Source: Symsagittifera roscoffensis (Eukaryota; Xenacoelomorpha; Acoela; Convolutidae). From it: DNA of 64,000 bases. Positions 58,501 to 64,000 of the stretch are shown here, piece by piece. Positions within the stretch are counted from its first letter, which is position 1, and every line of letters starts with the position of its first letter. Made by a program: the position numbers and the translations under genes. The stretch is from assembly GCF_963678635.1 (NCBI RefSeq), contig NC_087070.1:29118048-29182047 (forward strand). The letters are read 5' to 3'. Under the pieces are notes generated by a model. It did not search any database. It had not been told where the DNA came from and saw nothing but the letters and a program-made list of their open reading frames with translations.

Positions 58501-61500
58501 TTGCCATCCTTCTAGCAAATGAACTGGAATTGAACTCAAAAAGGCATATATACACGTACAAAGCGCATTTATATTCATATACGCATTTATAAGTATGAAT
58601 GCACTTCTTTTGTTATTAGAGCAGTCTTAGACTTTTCCTGAAAAAAAAATTATCACGACCTATTTGAGCCTGAAATTCATCGACTAGTTACTATGCAGAC
58701 AAAAAGTGGTTGAAAGCGTGTTAATCCAAGAAAAAAACGGCCGAGATTTTTAGGACAAAGATTTTTTAAATTCGAAGTCTAAGTCGTCCGAAGCACACCA
58801 ACGAAATTCAGTTTCGTTTTTCAAACAACGTAATATACTTTAACTAAGTTGATACAACACGTCAAAACTATTTCAGTCGAAGAAACACTTAACGCGAATT
58901 AAACAAAAGCTTGAACACATCTACCTGCAACATTATAACTTCGGATATGGCAATTTTCAATGTTTAAGAAGCTGAATTATCACGAGAAGTGCCTGCTGAG
59001 GAAACTTAGCTACAAAAAAAATCCGATACACGATAGTGCAACAATAGAATAGGATCCCAGCTAAAGCCGGAGGAACCTGCTTGATTTATTTTGAATTTGT
59101 TGAACTGATGCGGGGTTTCAAAACTTGGTCTTCACCCAAAACCTTAGTTGCTTCTCCAATAAAAAGTTTTTTCGCGAATATGGCTTCCCACAACCTGTTG
59201 CCATGATCAAAATCTTGATCTCAAATTCAGCTGGGTAGTTTTCGAGAAAAGTCAATACGTTTCAAACAACGGACTTTACCGCGTCAAAATAGTGACTTTA
59301 CCGCGTCTCATTTTTTTGTCAGAAATTTTGGACACAGCCAATTATTCAAATGAGCTTCTTTCAGCTTTTTCTTTTGATTGAACCCAAAAGCTCACATTAG
59401 GAGGGTTTTTCGAGAAAAGTCAAAAGTCTCAAAAAACGGTCGAAAAATGGAAAACTTGTTTTTCGAGGGCCATGACTTGTTTTGAATTTTTTTTGGGTGT
59501 AACCACCAATGCACTGGAAATTCACAAAAATTTTTCTTTAGATGGAACTCAAATATCATTTTTGGGAGTGAAGTTTTCGAGAATTTCAAAAAACGGTCAA
59601 AAAATCACAAAAATGAATTTTCCGAGAACGAAAACTTTTTTGTATGAAAAACTGGGCATAGCCGCAAACGCACGGCAGCTTTTTATAACAATCTAGATTT
59701 GAGAGGATAGTTTTTGACAAAAAAAAATGAAAAACTATGAGTTTTCCAAGGACAATTTTTTTTTCGTAAAAAGATTTGGGTGTAGCCGCCGCTAATGCAG
59801 AGGAGCTCCCCTCAACCCGTTCTCTCTATTGAATCTAAAGTCTCAGAAGTTTCAAACATTGGACAAGAAATCAAAACATTCACTTTTCCGAGGGCCATAA
59901 CTTTTTTAAATTCATTTTTCGGAGGGCTAATACTTTTGTGTGGAAAAATGGGTGTAGCGGTTTATACAGGGAAGCTGCTCATAACCCGTGCTATCGATTG
60001 AAATCAACATTTTATATTTGATGGTAGTTTTTGAGTGAAAACAAAATCCAAAAATTATGGTTAAAATTTTCCCTAAGGATGTAAAAAAAGGAGGTTTGGT
60101 AAAAAAAACAGACTAGGAGAATAGTCAAAAACACTATTAAAAGGGCGGTCTTTCCTTTGTTACTTAAAAAAAACAATGAAGAGTTTTTGAGAAAAATAAA
60201 TAAATTTTTTGGGAAAAAAGAAAAAAATTCCAAAGCGTCTCAAAAAACCAAATCCCATACATTTTCATAACAACTATTATTATCAAACAAAAATTTATAG
60301 ATAAGCCAAATCCTTAAGCCCAGTAACAAAAAAACTGTTCACAAGCAGAAACGTTTAACTGAAAAAAAAGCTGACAAAAATTAACACCGCTCAAAATTGA
60401 ATTAAGAATAACAATATAGAAAAAGAAAAATAAACAAAAAAAGTATTGGAAGAAAAAAAGCAAAAAACAATTAACTGATATTTATAAACGAAAAAATTTC
60501 AAAGTTATGAGCAGAGACTATAATTTTTTGAAAAAAAATAATTTCTGATCTGATACCGTTATTGATGTAGAAAATATTTAGACCACAGAGCACTTAATGC
60601 AATAAAAATTCGGTTGATGAAAAAATACCATGAAAATGCGCATAGCCCCATGATTTCAAAAAATATTATTCTACCCGGACAAAAAACTTTAAAAACGTTT
60701 TTTTTTTCGAAGTGCGTTGAAATTTTGTTTAGAAGACACGACGTGATTAGTTTAGCAGAATTACTGGATGCAATTTACTTTGGGAAACACGGGCCCAATT
60801 TTAACCCCAAAAACAATTTTACCCTTAAATATTTGTCTTTCATGATCAGCCAAAAAATATGGGCTCAATTACAGATATTACTATATCAAATTGTAGCCCT
60901 ACAAAATTGATAAAACATAATCTTCTCACATTTGTATATATAAATTTATTTTTGTTTGATAGCCAAAAATGTCATTTGTTTACTGTTAAACATTTATCAA
61001 ATTTAATTTTAGGAGATTATAATTATTTTGTTGTACTGTGGCTATAAAAGAGGCTCACTTTGACAACGTTTTTTTTGCAATGGAAGGATAGTTATGATGT
61101 AATTTTTGAGTGATTAAAAAGCCAAAAATGATTTAAAAAAAAAGGTCCCGAATTTTGCAAAAAAATTGCACTAAATTAATTTTCAGCAAAATGTCTAACA
61201 AAGTCTTGGCTTCTTTTTTTAAAGTCTAACATCAGCCTAATCTGATAAATTACAAGTTTTATTCAACTTTTTCATAAAATGTGGCTTCCCACAACCTGTT
61301 GCCATGATCAAAATCTTGATCTCAAATTCAGCTGGGTAGTTTTCGAGAAAAGTCAGGCTCCTGAGGCGGACTTCTGAGGCGGGTTAAAGGGCCGCTCACG
61401 CGTTATTAGCTTGAAGAATACGGTGCGGATAATTTTAACACAGAGGCAAAGCTTTGTTTTGCAAACACTAGCGAGAACACGACATAAAGCAGCTCTATAG

Positions 61501-64000
61501 TAAACAAATAGAAAATAGAAATAAGCCTCGAATTAGCAAAAATTCGGCTAGGTCTAGGATTCGATCTGTGCACTATTGAAACCATGAGATATTGAGTCTC
61601 ACGCATTAGCCACTCAGCCACGCAGGCTTAACCATCGACTAACACTAGTCACGAATAGAGCAGCTACATATGCTTACAAAATGCCTATGCAATTCAGCAA
61701 AAGTGGCACCAAATACAAATAGACACAATTTAGAAAGTAACCATTTCGAATATAACAAACTGAAGGCATCCACACTAATTTTGCATGTAACAAATCTCAA
61801 AGCTTAAAGCCACTTTATTTAAAGATTAGGCATTTTAAAAAATACGAGCTATATTGAGGTAGAAAATTTCTGAAATCGAATTTTTATTATTTTCCTGTTG
61901 TTTGAAACAAAATCAAATAAATTTTTTCGGTTCATTTCATGAATTAAAAATGCATCAACTGTGTAAACTTATTACTGTTCGAATGTAAAAACTGGCATGA
62001 AATAAAAAGTGGCACCAATATTTGCGACTTGGGTTAGAAAAAAGGAGGTTCTTAATAATACACTAAGCTGAGGCTAGTGTTATCAACACTGTATACTTCG
62101 TGCTATTAACACGTCAGCGGCCATTGAACACGCCCCAGAAATTTTTCCAAAATTTATAGAGGCATGCTTATTCATTTAAATGATACGCTGATGTATGCGA
62201 AATATATCACTTTAAATTGCATGTGTGTGGAATTTTTATTTTTTTTTTGAAAATTTCATGATTATTTCAAATGAAAAAAAATGAACTCAATAGATATTGA
62301 AGGGCAGTCAGAACATTCATTGCGCCGCCCAGATACGAGTAGTTTTGTTTAATGTTTATTTTCAATAGCATTATCTTTGCCATTTCTTCGTGTGCGTTGA
62401 TAACTGTTTTTGTTAATAAATTATAAAAAAGGTAGACAATTCAATTACTGTTGTTGATAAAAGACCTGTTTACATGTAATACTTCGGCCGACCATATGCC
62501 AGTACAATTTATGCTCACTTCAGTTTAGATGGCAACGCGATAAATCTAAAGGCTACTTCAATTTAGTAGAATTCCTTTTGGGAAACAATTTCATCGGTCA
62601 CTCAAAAATGGAAGCTATTTTCAATTTGCTTGAAAGCTAGATGTAATAATCGTATTCTCTCACAGCATCCTAAAAAGTGCACTTAACCCTTCGTCAAAAT
62701 GTCACAAAACCTCTCAATTAAATGGAAACTTAATTAACAAGCGTTGAAAAGTCAGGCTTGAAAAATACTAACAACTTTTTACTACTACGCCGGCAATTAC
62801 AACAGAAAACAGAGCATTGAAACATCCAAAAATATGAAACCTTTTTTTTACCAGGCCAGAAATTTGTAAGCAAATCGGCCATGAAGTGAGAAACTTACAT
62901 GCACTGCGAAAAGTTTGTATGTGGTGATCTTGGATCCATTATCACTATTAGGAGGCTGCCATCCCACCACTAGTGAGTTGCGTGCTGCTGTCTTCAACAC
63001 AGGGGGCGATGGTCTATCGGGTGGGAGTCCCTTGGAGGTGAAGGAGATAAGAGCACTGTAGTGACCTCTGACCTCGTCCACAGTGGCCTGCAGAGACACT
63101 TCGTAGTCGTGCAGGGGCGAGAGGGGCTCGAGAAGACAGTTGCACACATTTCCACTGAAATAGAGGACAAAACTCAATCTACAACCACAAAAAATTTCTA
63201 GCACCGATCTACAGAAAACGACAATATCTGCGTAACAGTATTTTTAACAGAAAACTTTGAAACTCTCAGGCTGAAAATTAAAGTCGCTCCGGTCATTGGG
63301 GGCTTCAAACTACCTGCAACCCGAGCAGATGCTGACTGAGTAATTACTTCAGAGCCTCGCGTTGATACTTCTATAAGCAGCTTAGCAGTCGCGCATTGCG
63401 CTTTTGAGATTTCGGACATTAACGCACGCAAAATAAGCGATAAAAAATCAGTCAAATAATTTACCATGTTATTTGGGTGCGTTTGTTTGTCTCTTTTTCT
63501 CCCCAGCTGATCACATAGACCACTCTATCAACAATACTACCTCCGGATGACGTCAGCGAGTTAGGGGGGAATGTAGTGGGATTGCAACTGTCCCATATCA
63601 CTTTGGCTCTTGTTGCCTCGATCTCCACCACCCGTGGAGCACCAACTGACGAAAGAGCAGTCTTCACTCTTTCAACATAGTCGGCACCTGATTATACAGA
63701 AACAGTACAAAACAAATACAAAACTCGAATTATAAACTGTCAATTCAAAAAGAGACATTAATTACTAACCAGTTGGTTCCTGATAGGGTACCAATTTGAC
63801 TTTTCTCTTTGCCCTTCGGGACCCACCAGTGGCTGAGAGAGCCCCATTGGACACGATTCCACTGTCGTCGCAGAGGGGAGATGACATTGATGAGCAGTGC
63901 CTATGATGGTCGCTGGTCGGTGAATGAGGACCCGGACTTCCGCGGCTACTGTATGATGAGTCGTGTGACTTCTCGCTACAAGGAGACACCTGTCGGCTCC
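33870..64000 (-). CDS. FNDC3: FNDC3-type protein with nine FN3 domains (gene span, 16 exons, 5' end outside window)
   Basis: Orthologue of vertebrate FNDC3A/FNDC3B, tail-anchored membrane proteins with nine fibronectin type III domains. FNDC3A has roles in cell adhesion, for example in spermatid-Sertoli contact. The 16 minus-strand exons listed below all join in frame. The deduced order is: Ser-rich N-terminal part with a basic RRAKRKVK, nine FN3 domains, a long Ser/Asn-rich linker, and one C-terminal hydrophobic helix. Diagnostic matches: DYVERVKTALSSVGAPRV before FN3-1, DNGSKITTYKL in FN3-2, SYTFRINASNDAGSGPFSS with TTKSPPPPIK in FN3-8, AYKGEETF in FN3-9, and QPTDKQIAVMVL at the anchor (vertebrate form PTDEQFAAIIVL). 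The FN3 part has the same number of domains as the vertebrate proteins. Introns range from 82 bp to 4.9 kb and are loaded with repeats. The true start codon and upstream Pro-rich region lie beyond 64000. Confidence 0.95.
34600..36000. repeat. Repeat-rich part of FNDC3 intron 15
   Basis: Contains diverged satellite-like units with 'ccataac.ttttt' and 'gggcatagccgcttgcgcaa' phrases (34850-34990, 35640-35740, 35805-35900), also seen at 59180-60030. A tRNA-like fragment on the minus strand lies at about 35285-35350. The 'agcta.agctgga..acctgtttgata' phrase (34630, 35370) recurs at 53365 and 59055. Confidence 0.55.
36795..37320 (-). repeat. tRNA-like SINE copy
   Basis: Plus strand shows the end hairpin 'gaggcaaagctgtaatttgc' (about 36807), then 'tcggattcgaacatccgacc' (B-box complement, about 36918), then the shared body block 'ctatgcagcaaaaatgccac' (about 37040) and 'tacactacgctcgctagctc' (about 37284). 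Confidence 0.65.
37615..37751 (-). CDS. FNDC3: FNDC3 exon 15 (FN3-9, first part)
   Basis: 137 nt, phase 1 in and 0 out, acceptor ttgtttaag, donor GTACAT. Encodes APKMRVCRESNCAEVSWVAV ... LYQLMVAFAPNSTEFLQ, with the conserved Trp of the FN3 B strand. Confidence 0.93.
38137..38303 (-). CDS. FNDC3: FNDC3 exon 14 (FN3-8, second part)
   Basis: 167 nt, phase 2 in and 1 out. Encodes RFVTTFSGAAVSYKVIKLQE and SYTFRINASNDAGSGPFSS, then FTTTKSPPPPIK. This is one of the best matches to vertebrate FNDC3 (YSFRIQAASEAGEGPFSE, STTKSVPPTIKA). Confidence 0.96.
38591..38857 (-). CDS. FNDC3: FNDC3 exon 13 (end of FN3-7, start of FN3-8)
   Basis: 267 nt, phase 2 in and 2 out, acceptor tgtgttag, donor GTAAGC. Encodes YMCEDTCFTMRNLKSDCEYF, VRVQATNERGDSEFSTPIS, then a PPDPPQLECV linker and SSSLKLRWTDL of the next domain. 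Confidence 0.96.
39077..39305 (-). CDS. FNDC3: FNDC3 exon 12 (FN3-7, first part)
   Basis: 229 nt, phase 1 in and 2 out, acceptor ttttgcag, donor GTACGA. Encodes ADWISVRWHEPECNGAQILS and YNIECARLKS. A Tyr/Ser/Ala-rich insertion (SYYASSSSSGAASSLSLHS) enlarges the C-C' region of the domain relative to vertebrates. Confidence 0.94.
39345..39668 (+). mobile_element. hAT-like MITE copy 4 (left end truncated)
   Basis: Starts inside the element at 'ccctcagggattcgaccccc', continues 'caacccaaagggtcccc' and 'gggggagcgcgctccgaaaa', and ends 'ttttagatccgtgcccctg'. It begins only 40 bp upstream (minus-strand sense) of exon 12, in FNDC3 intron 11. Confidence 0.8.
39757..40740. repeat. Hairpin-bearing tandem repeat array in FNDC3 intron 11
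   Basis: Starts with 'cagaggcgaagctgagc', like the SINE end hairpin. Three diverged units of roughly 200-450 bp follow, each with 'caatatgag.c.agtaagcc.at' and the small palindrome ataggtcgaaacctat (40098, 40708) or ataggccgaaacctat (40274). 'agtccccttcaccct'-type phrases recur at 40013 and 40185. It shares blocks with 30040-30360. Confidence 0.6.
41265..41800 (-). repeat. Composite tRNA-like SINE, best-preserved head
   Basis: Plus-strand order: hairpin 'gaggcgaagctgctcttcgc' (41280), A/T-rich spacer, B-box complement 'tcggattcgaatctgcgacc' (41395), 'gagtctcacgcagtaaccac' and 'tcagccacggaggctt' (A-box complement, 41445-41460), then the body shared with 30.6 and 61.6 kb. Read on the minus strand the head is tRNA-like, with TGGCTGAGTGGTTA and GATTCGAATCC and CTCAT at the anticodon loop. 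This suggests a tRNA-Met-type origin. Confidence 0.75.
42182..42382 (-). CDS. FNDC3: FNDC3 exon 11 (FN3-6, second part)
   Basis: 201 nt, phase 1 in and 1 out, acceptor ctttcag, donor GTGAGC. Encodes GNSPTFYLLYNGTKLSFDYT, NMKPATKYAFRVQAVNEIGA and the linker to FN3-7. Confidence 0.95.
42596..42883 (-). CDS. FNDC3: FNDC3 exon 10 (low-complexity, possible cassette exon)
   Basis: 288 nt (96 codon equivalents), phase 1 at both ends, acceptor ttgtgtag, donor G/GTTGGT (weak). Encodes CSAITGSKSPLSEEVAAAAS, a Ser/Ala/Thr-rich stretch and poly-Asn (KNNNNNQNSNSNNNG). It falls in the middle of FN3-6. Joining exons 9 and 11 directly keeps frame and restores a normal-length domain, so inclusion is probably optional. 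Absent from vertebrate FNDC3. Confidence 0.65.
43310..43540 (-). repeat. tRNA-like SINE fragment
   Basis: Hairpin 'aggcgaagcggaacttcgc' at about 43314, followed by the B-box complement-like 'cgggagtcaaaccaaacccc' (43391) and 'tataacacaatgctcgc' (43506), in the same order as other copies. Confidence 0.5.
43979..44320. repeat. 'agccaacagacagttgga' repeat family member
   Basis: Shares an ordered set of blocks ('agccaacagacagttgga', 'aaaaatactgactt', 'gataaa.ttaac.caattt', 'taaaatttt..ttccgctgg') with 46360-46575, 48340-48640 and 58187-58470, plus a partial copy at about 36525. All lie in FNDC3 introns. No coding potential was seen. Confidence 0.55.
44930..45360 (-). repeat. tRNA-like SINE copy
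   Basis: Hairpin 'agtttcgcttcgc', B-box complement 'tcggattcgaacctacgacc' (45047), 'gagcctcacgcactaaccac' and 'tgagccacggacgctc' (45089-45122). The minus-strand head reads TGGCTCAGTGGTTA ... GGTTCGAATCC, close to an intact A and B box. A 10-bp duplication in the variable arm (gctacgacc) spoils the tRNA fold. Confidence 0.75.
46045..46385 (-). repeat. tRNA-like SINE fragment
   Basis: 'gcaaatttgcaagcacaagc' (46061), 'gacggaatcgaaccccaac' (B-box complement, 46156), followed by 'attgttgcaaaaagtac' and 'gactttggttgg' as in other copies. Confidence 0.55.
46797..47004 (-). CDS. FNDC3: FNDC3 exon 9 (end of FN3-5, start of FN3-6)
   Basis: 208 nt, phase 0 in and 1 out, acceptor gattcaag, donor GTAGCC. 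Encodes AGPWSVPAKIRTASDKPSAP, then RVVFKSATHAKVSWTVPKHS and NGSKITEYRLEGCETKR, the A-C strands of FN3-6. Confidence 0.95.
47299..47586 (-). CDS. FNDC3: FNDC3 exon 8 (FN3-5)
   Basis: 288 nt, phase 0/0, acceptor ttgttcag, donor GTAATT. Encodes VIPNQCNPPVVNGRIKPQNV, HLSWTPPDYDGGSPIMQYAV and LVCELNPGSVYGFSVCAINS-VG, a near-complete FN3 domain. Confidence 0.96.
49216..49500 (-). mobile_element. hAT-like MITE copy 5 (one end truncated)
   Basis: Starts caggcgccgatctagg (terminal inverted repeat), then 'ttgttccagctctcctcgagcac', 'gcgccgca', 'ctccctcaaaattagtctatattggc' and 'caggggggtcgaaaacc'. Same order as the 20498 copy but heavily eroded. Confidence 0.65.
49740..49921 (-). CDS. FNDC3: FNDC3 exon 7 (FN3-4, second part)
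   Basis: 182 nt, phase 1 in and 0 out, acceptor tgtgtgtag, donor GTACAA. Encodes EKPSDDGGSAVVEYIVER, SGGLFQEIYHGDDVTLPISS and FPGMEYHFRVAAVNSVGKGK. Confidence 0.96.
50993..51446 (+). mobile_element. Inverted-repeat element carrying a tRNA-like SINE
   Basis: Outer arms of about 27 bp: 50993-51019 (taggctcttttccatttccc...) and the inverted 51419-51445 (...gggggatggaaaaagagcct). Inside, at 51035-51284 on the plus strand, is a SINE with A box tggtgaagtggtca and B box gaagttcgaggccc, a body with 'gctcgttgcttgagagtgaa', and tail 'ggataaatggtcttaatctt'. The minus-strand family at 41.3/44.9/61.4 kb is different. A fragment of this body recurs at about 47172-47215 ('atgctcgttgcttgaaagcaa'). Confidence 0.6.
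52326..52467 (-). CDS. FNDC3: FNDC3 exon 6 (FN3-3 end, FN3-4 start)
   Basis: 142 nt, phase 0 in and 1 out, acceptor gtgttcag, donor GTGAGT. Encodes LFAETAASSVRSVSSEVATF, the linker PRAPTGLKCVDV and NKCSLEW with the B-strand Trp. Confidence 0.93.
53195..53335 (-). repeat. tRNA-like SINE fragment
   Basis: 'cagaggcaaagctacccttcgc' (53200), then 'cctgaatcgaacctcg' (53290). The head is eroded. It lies just before the 5' end of the LINE. Confidence 0.5.
53400..56850 (+). mobile_element. Chimeric non-LTR retrotransposon (LINE) in FNDC3 intron 5
   Basis: Plus strand, antisense to FNDC3. In order: ORF1-like protein end (53424-53882, with KFLYHHQKDLLWRNRKEL); an apurinic-endonuclease-type start (54123-54398, LNIQSLRFHHDLL, ALIALCETWL); the endonuclease end (54613-54840, SSCIDHVLANM, ISDHYALL); reverse transcriptase (55708-56271: FVDLKNAFDTIDHSILL, GVPHGSVLGPLLFLLYINDM, FADDT); and a C-terminal part (56367-56848). 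Jockey/CR1/L2-like group. Several frameshifts and stops make it inactive. An RT segment is present twice (55079-55380 and 55817-56118), as is a linker segment (54969-55077 and 55432-55540). The stop codon lies only about 48 bp from the end of FNDC3 exon 5. Confidence 0.9.
56896..57172 (-). CDS. FNDC3: FNDC3 exon 5 (FN3-3)
   Basis: 277 nt, phase 2 in and 0 out, acceptor tgtttcag, donor GTAACA. Encodes VPSSEVILRTLPVQPPQPDP, TIRLNWSVYL, HIDFTLQMEDQQNKQHGFIT and CYTLTNLPRSSSFAFK. Confidence 0.94.
57727..57956 (-). CDS. FNDC3: FNDC3 exon 4 (FN3-2, second part)
   Basis: 230 nt, phase 0 in and 2 out, acceptor tttgcag, donor GTAAGA. Encodes ESKQLDLSGLDVWKVTMAPA, a Gly-rich loop insertion, then KLDHLQPNTEYRLRLVACNK-HGS. 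Confidence 0.94.
58020..58500. repeat. Hairpin end plus 'agccaacagacagttgga' family copy
   Basis: 'cagaggcgaagcagacttcgcgccac' type hairpin at 58032-58056, then a family copy at 58187-58470 as described for 43979-44320. The open frame at 58276-58497 belongs to this repeat and is not considered a gene. Confidence 0.5.
59100..60030. repeat. Diverged satellite-like array in FNDC3 intron 3
   Basis: About four to five units of 150-220 bp, each with 'ttttcgag..aa', 'cgagggccata(a/g)ctt.ttt' and 'gggtgtagccgc' / 'gggcatagccgc' phrases followed by a 'gattgaa..caa' block. A 74-bp segment (59181-59254) is repeated without a mismatch at 61282-61355. Confidence 0.6.
60030..61280. other. Intronic AT-rich sequence, nothing recognised
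   Basis: Part of FNDC3 intron 3. Short open frames (for example 60614-60910) show no family similarity, splice borders or biased composition. Confidence 0.5.
61438..62095 (-). repeat. Composite tRNA-like SINE, long copy
   Basis: Hairpin-like 'gaggcaaagctttgttttgc' (61444), B-box complement 'aggattcgatctgtgcac' (61556), 'gagtctcacgcattagccac' and 'tcagccacgcaggctt' (61594-61630), then about 420 bp of body alignable with 30740-31160. Same orientation as all other copies. Confidence 0.75.
62899..63154 (-). CDS. FNDC3: FNDC3 exon 3 (end of FN3-1, start of FN3-2)
   Basis: 256 nt, phase 2 in and 0 out, acceptor tatttcag, donor GTAAGT. Encodes GNVCNCLLEPLSPLHDYEVS, ALISFTSKGLPPDRPSPPVL and SLVVGWQPPNSDNGSKITTY, closely following vertebrate FNDC3. 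Confidence 0.95.
63465..63687 (-). CDS. FNDC3: FNDC3 exon 2 (FN3-1)
   Basis: 223 nt, phase 1 in and 2 out, acceptor ataatcag, donor GTAAAT. Encodes ADYVERVKTALSSVGAPRVV, which matches the conserved helix before FN3-1, then AKVIWDSCNP and VVYVISWGEKETNKRTQIT. The FN3-1 loop has a Ser/Pro-rich insertion. Confidence 0.95.
63770..64000 (-). CDS. FNDC3: FNDC3 exon 1 of this window (partial, N-terminal region)
   Basis: The frame is open from the window edge to donor G/GTTAGT, phase 1 out. Encodes a Ser/Pro/His-rich, presumably disordered segment (SSRGSPGPHSPTSDHHRHCS), then the basic GGSRRAKRKVKLVPYQEPTG. There is no start codon, so the exon or the gene continues beyond 64000. Confidence 0.85.

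Noticed and set aside
1-64000. CRISPR array, operon, phage or toxin-antitoxin system
   Set aside because: The window is intron-bearing animal DNA. No regularly spaced repeats with unique spacers and no prokaryotic gene clusters were seen.

Overview
The window is animal (metazoan) nuclear DNA: AT-rich, intron-rich and crowded with decayed repeats. It holds three conserved genes that I could assemble exon by exon. Every junction has GT..AG borders and matching phase. The presence of both a Pox-neuro-type Pax gene and a single FNDC3-type gene points to an invertebrate bilaterian. The phylum cannot be fixed from the sequence alone.

Layout. 1-6.6 kb: no intact gene; a decayed LINE reverse-transcriptase fragment (3.35-3.93 kb), then two diverged head-to-tail units of about 1.2-1.3 kb (3.88-6.39 kb) ending just before the first gene. 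6.67-25.68 kb, plus strand: a divergent 14-3-3 protein gene with six coding exons (282 aa). Its large introns contain a decayed Ty3/gypsy-type retroelement, hAT-like MITEs, a 389-bp fold-back element with a target duplication, and a long hairpin. 26.06-29.48 kb, minus strand: a Pox-neuro-type paired-domain gene with five coding exons (about 521 aa). Its stop codon lies only 380 bp from the 14-3-3 stop, tail to tail. 29.6-33.8 kb: intergenic, repeats and the FNDC3 3' UTR. 33.87 kb to the window end, minus strand: an FNDC3 gene. Sixteen exons give nine fibronectin type III domains plus a C-terminal membrane anchor; the 5' end lies beyond the window.

The FNDC3 introns hold a chimeric LINE (53.4-56.85 kb), many copies of a composite tRNA-like SINE all in one orientation, a second SINE type inside an inverted-repeat element, and short satellite-like arrays.

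The three genes have no known shared pathway: a phosphopeptide-binding adaptor, a developmental transcription factor and a tail-anchored membrane protein. The most interesting observations are: a hAT-like MITE with a perfect 8-bp duplication; a fold-back element whose empty site survives in a paralogous copy 2.7 kb away; a frame-neutral low-complexity exon that interrupts an FN3 domain in FNDC3; UG-repeat tracts on both sides of a frame-neutral 14-3-3 exon; possible antisense overlap of the 14-3-3 and Poxn transcripts; and the one-orientation SINE family. I saw no CRISPR array, operon or prokaryotic system.
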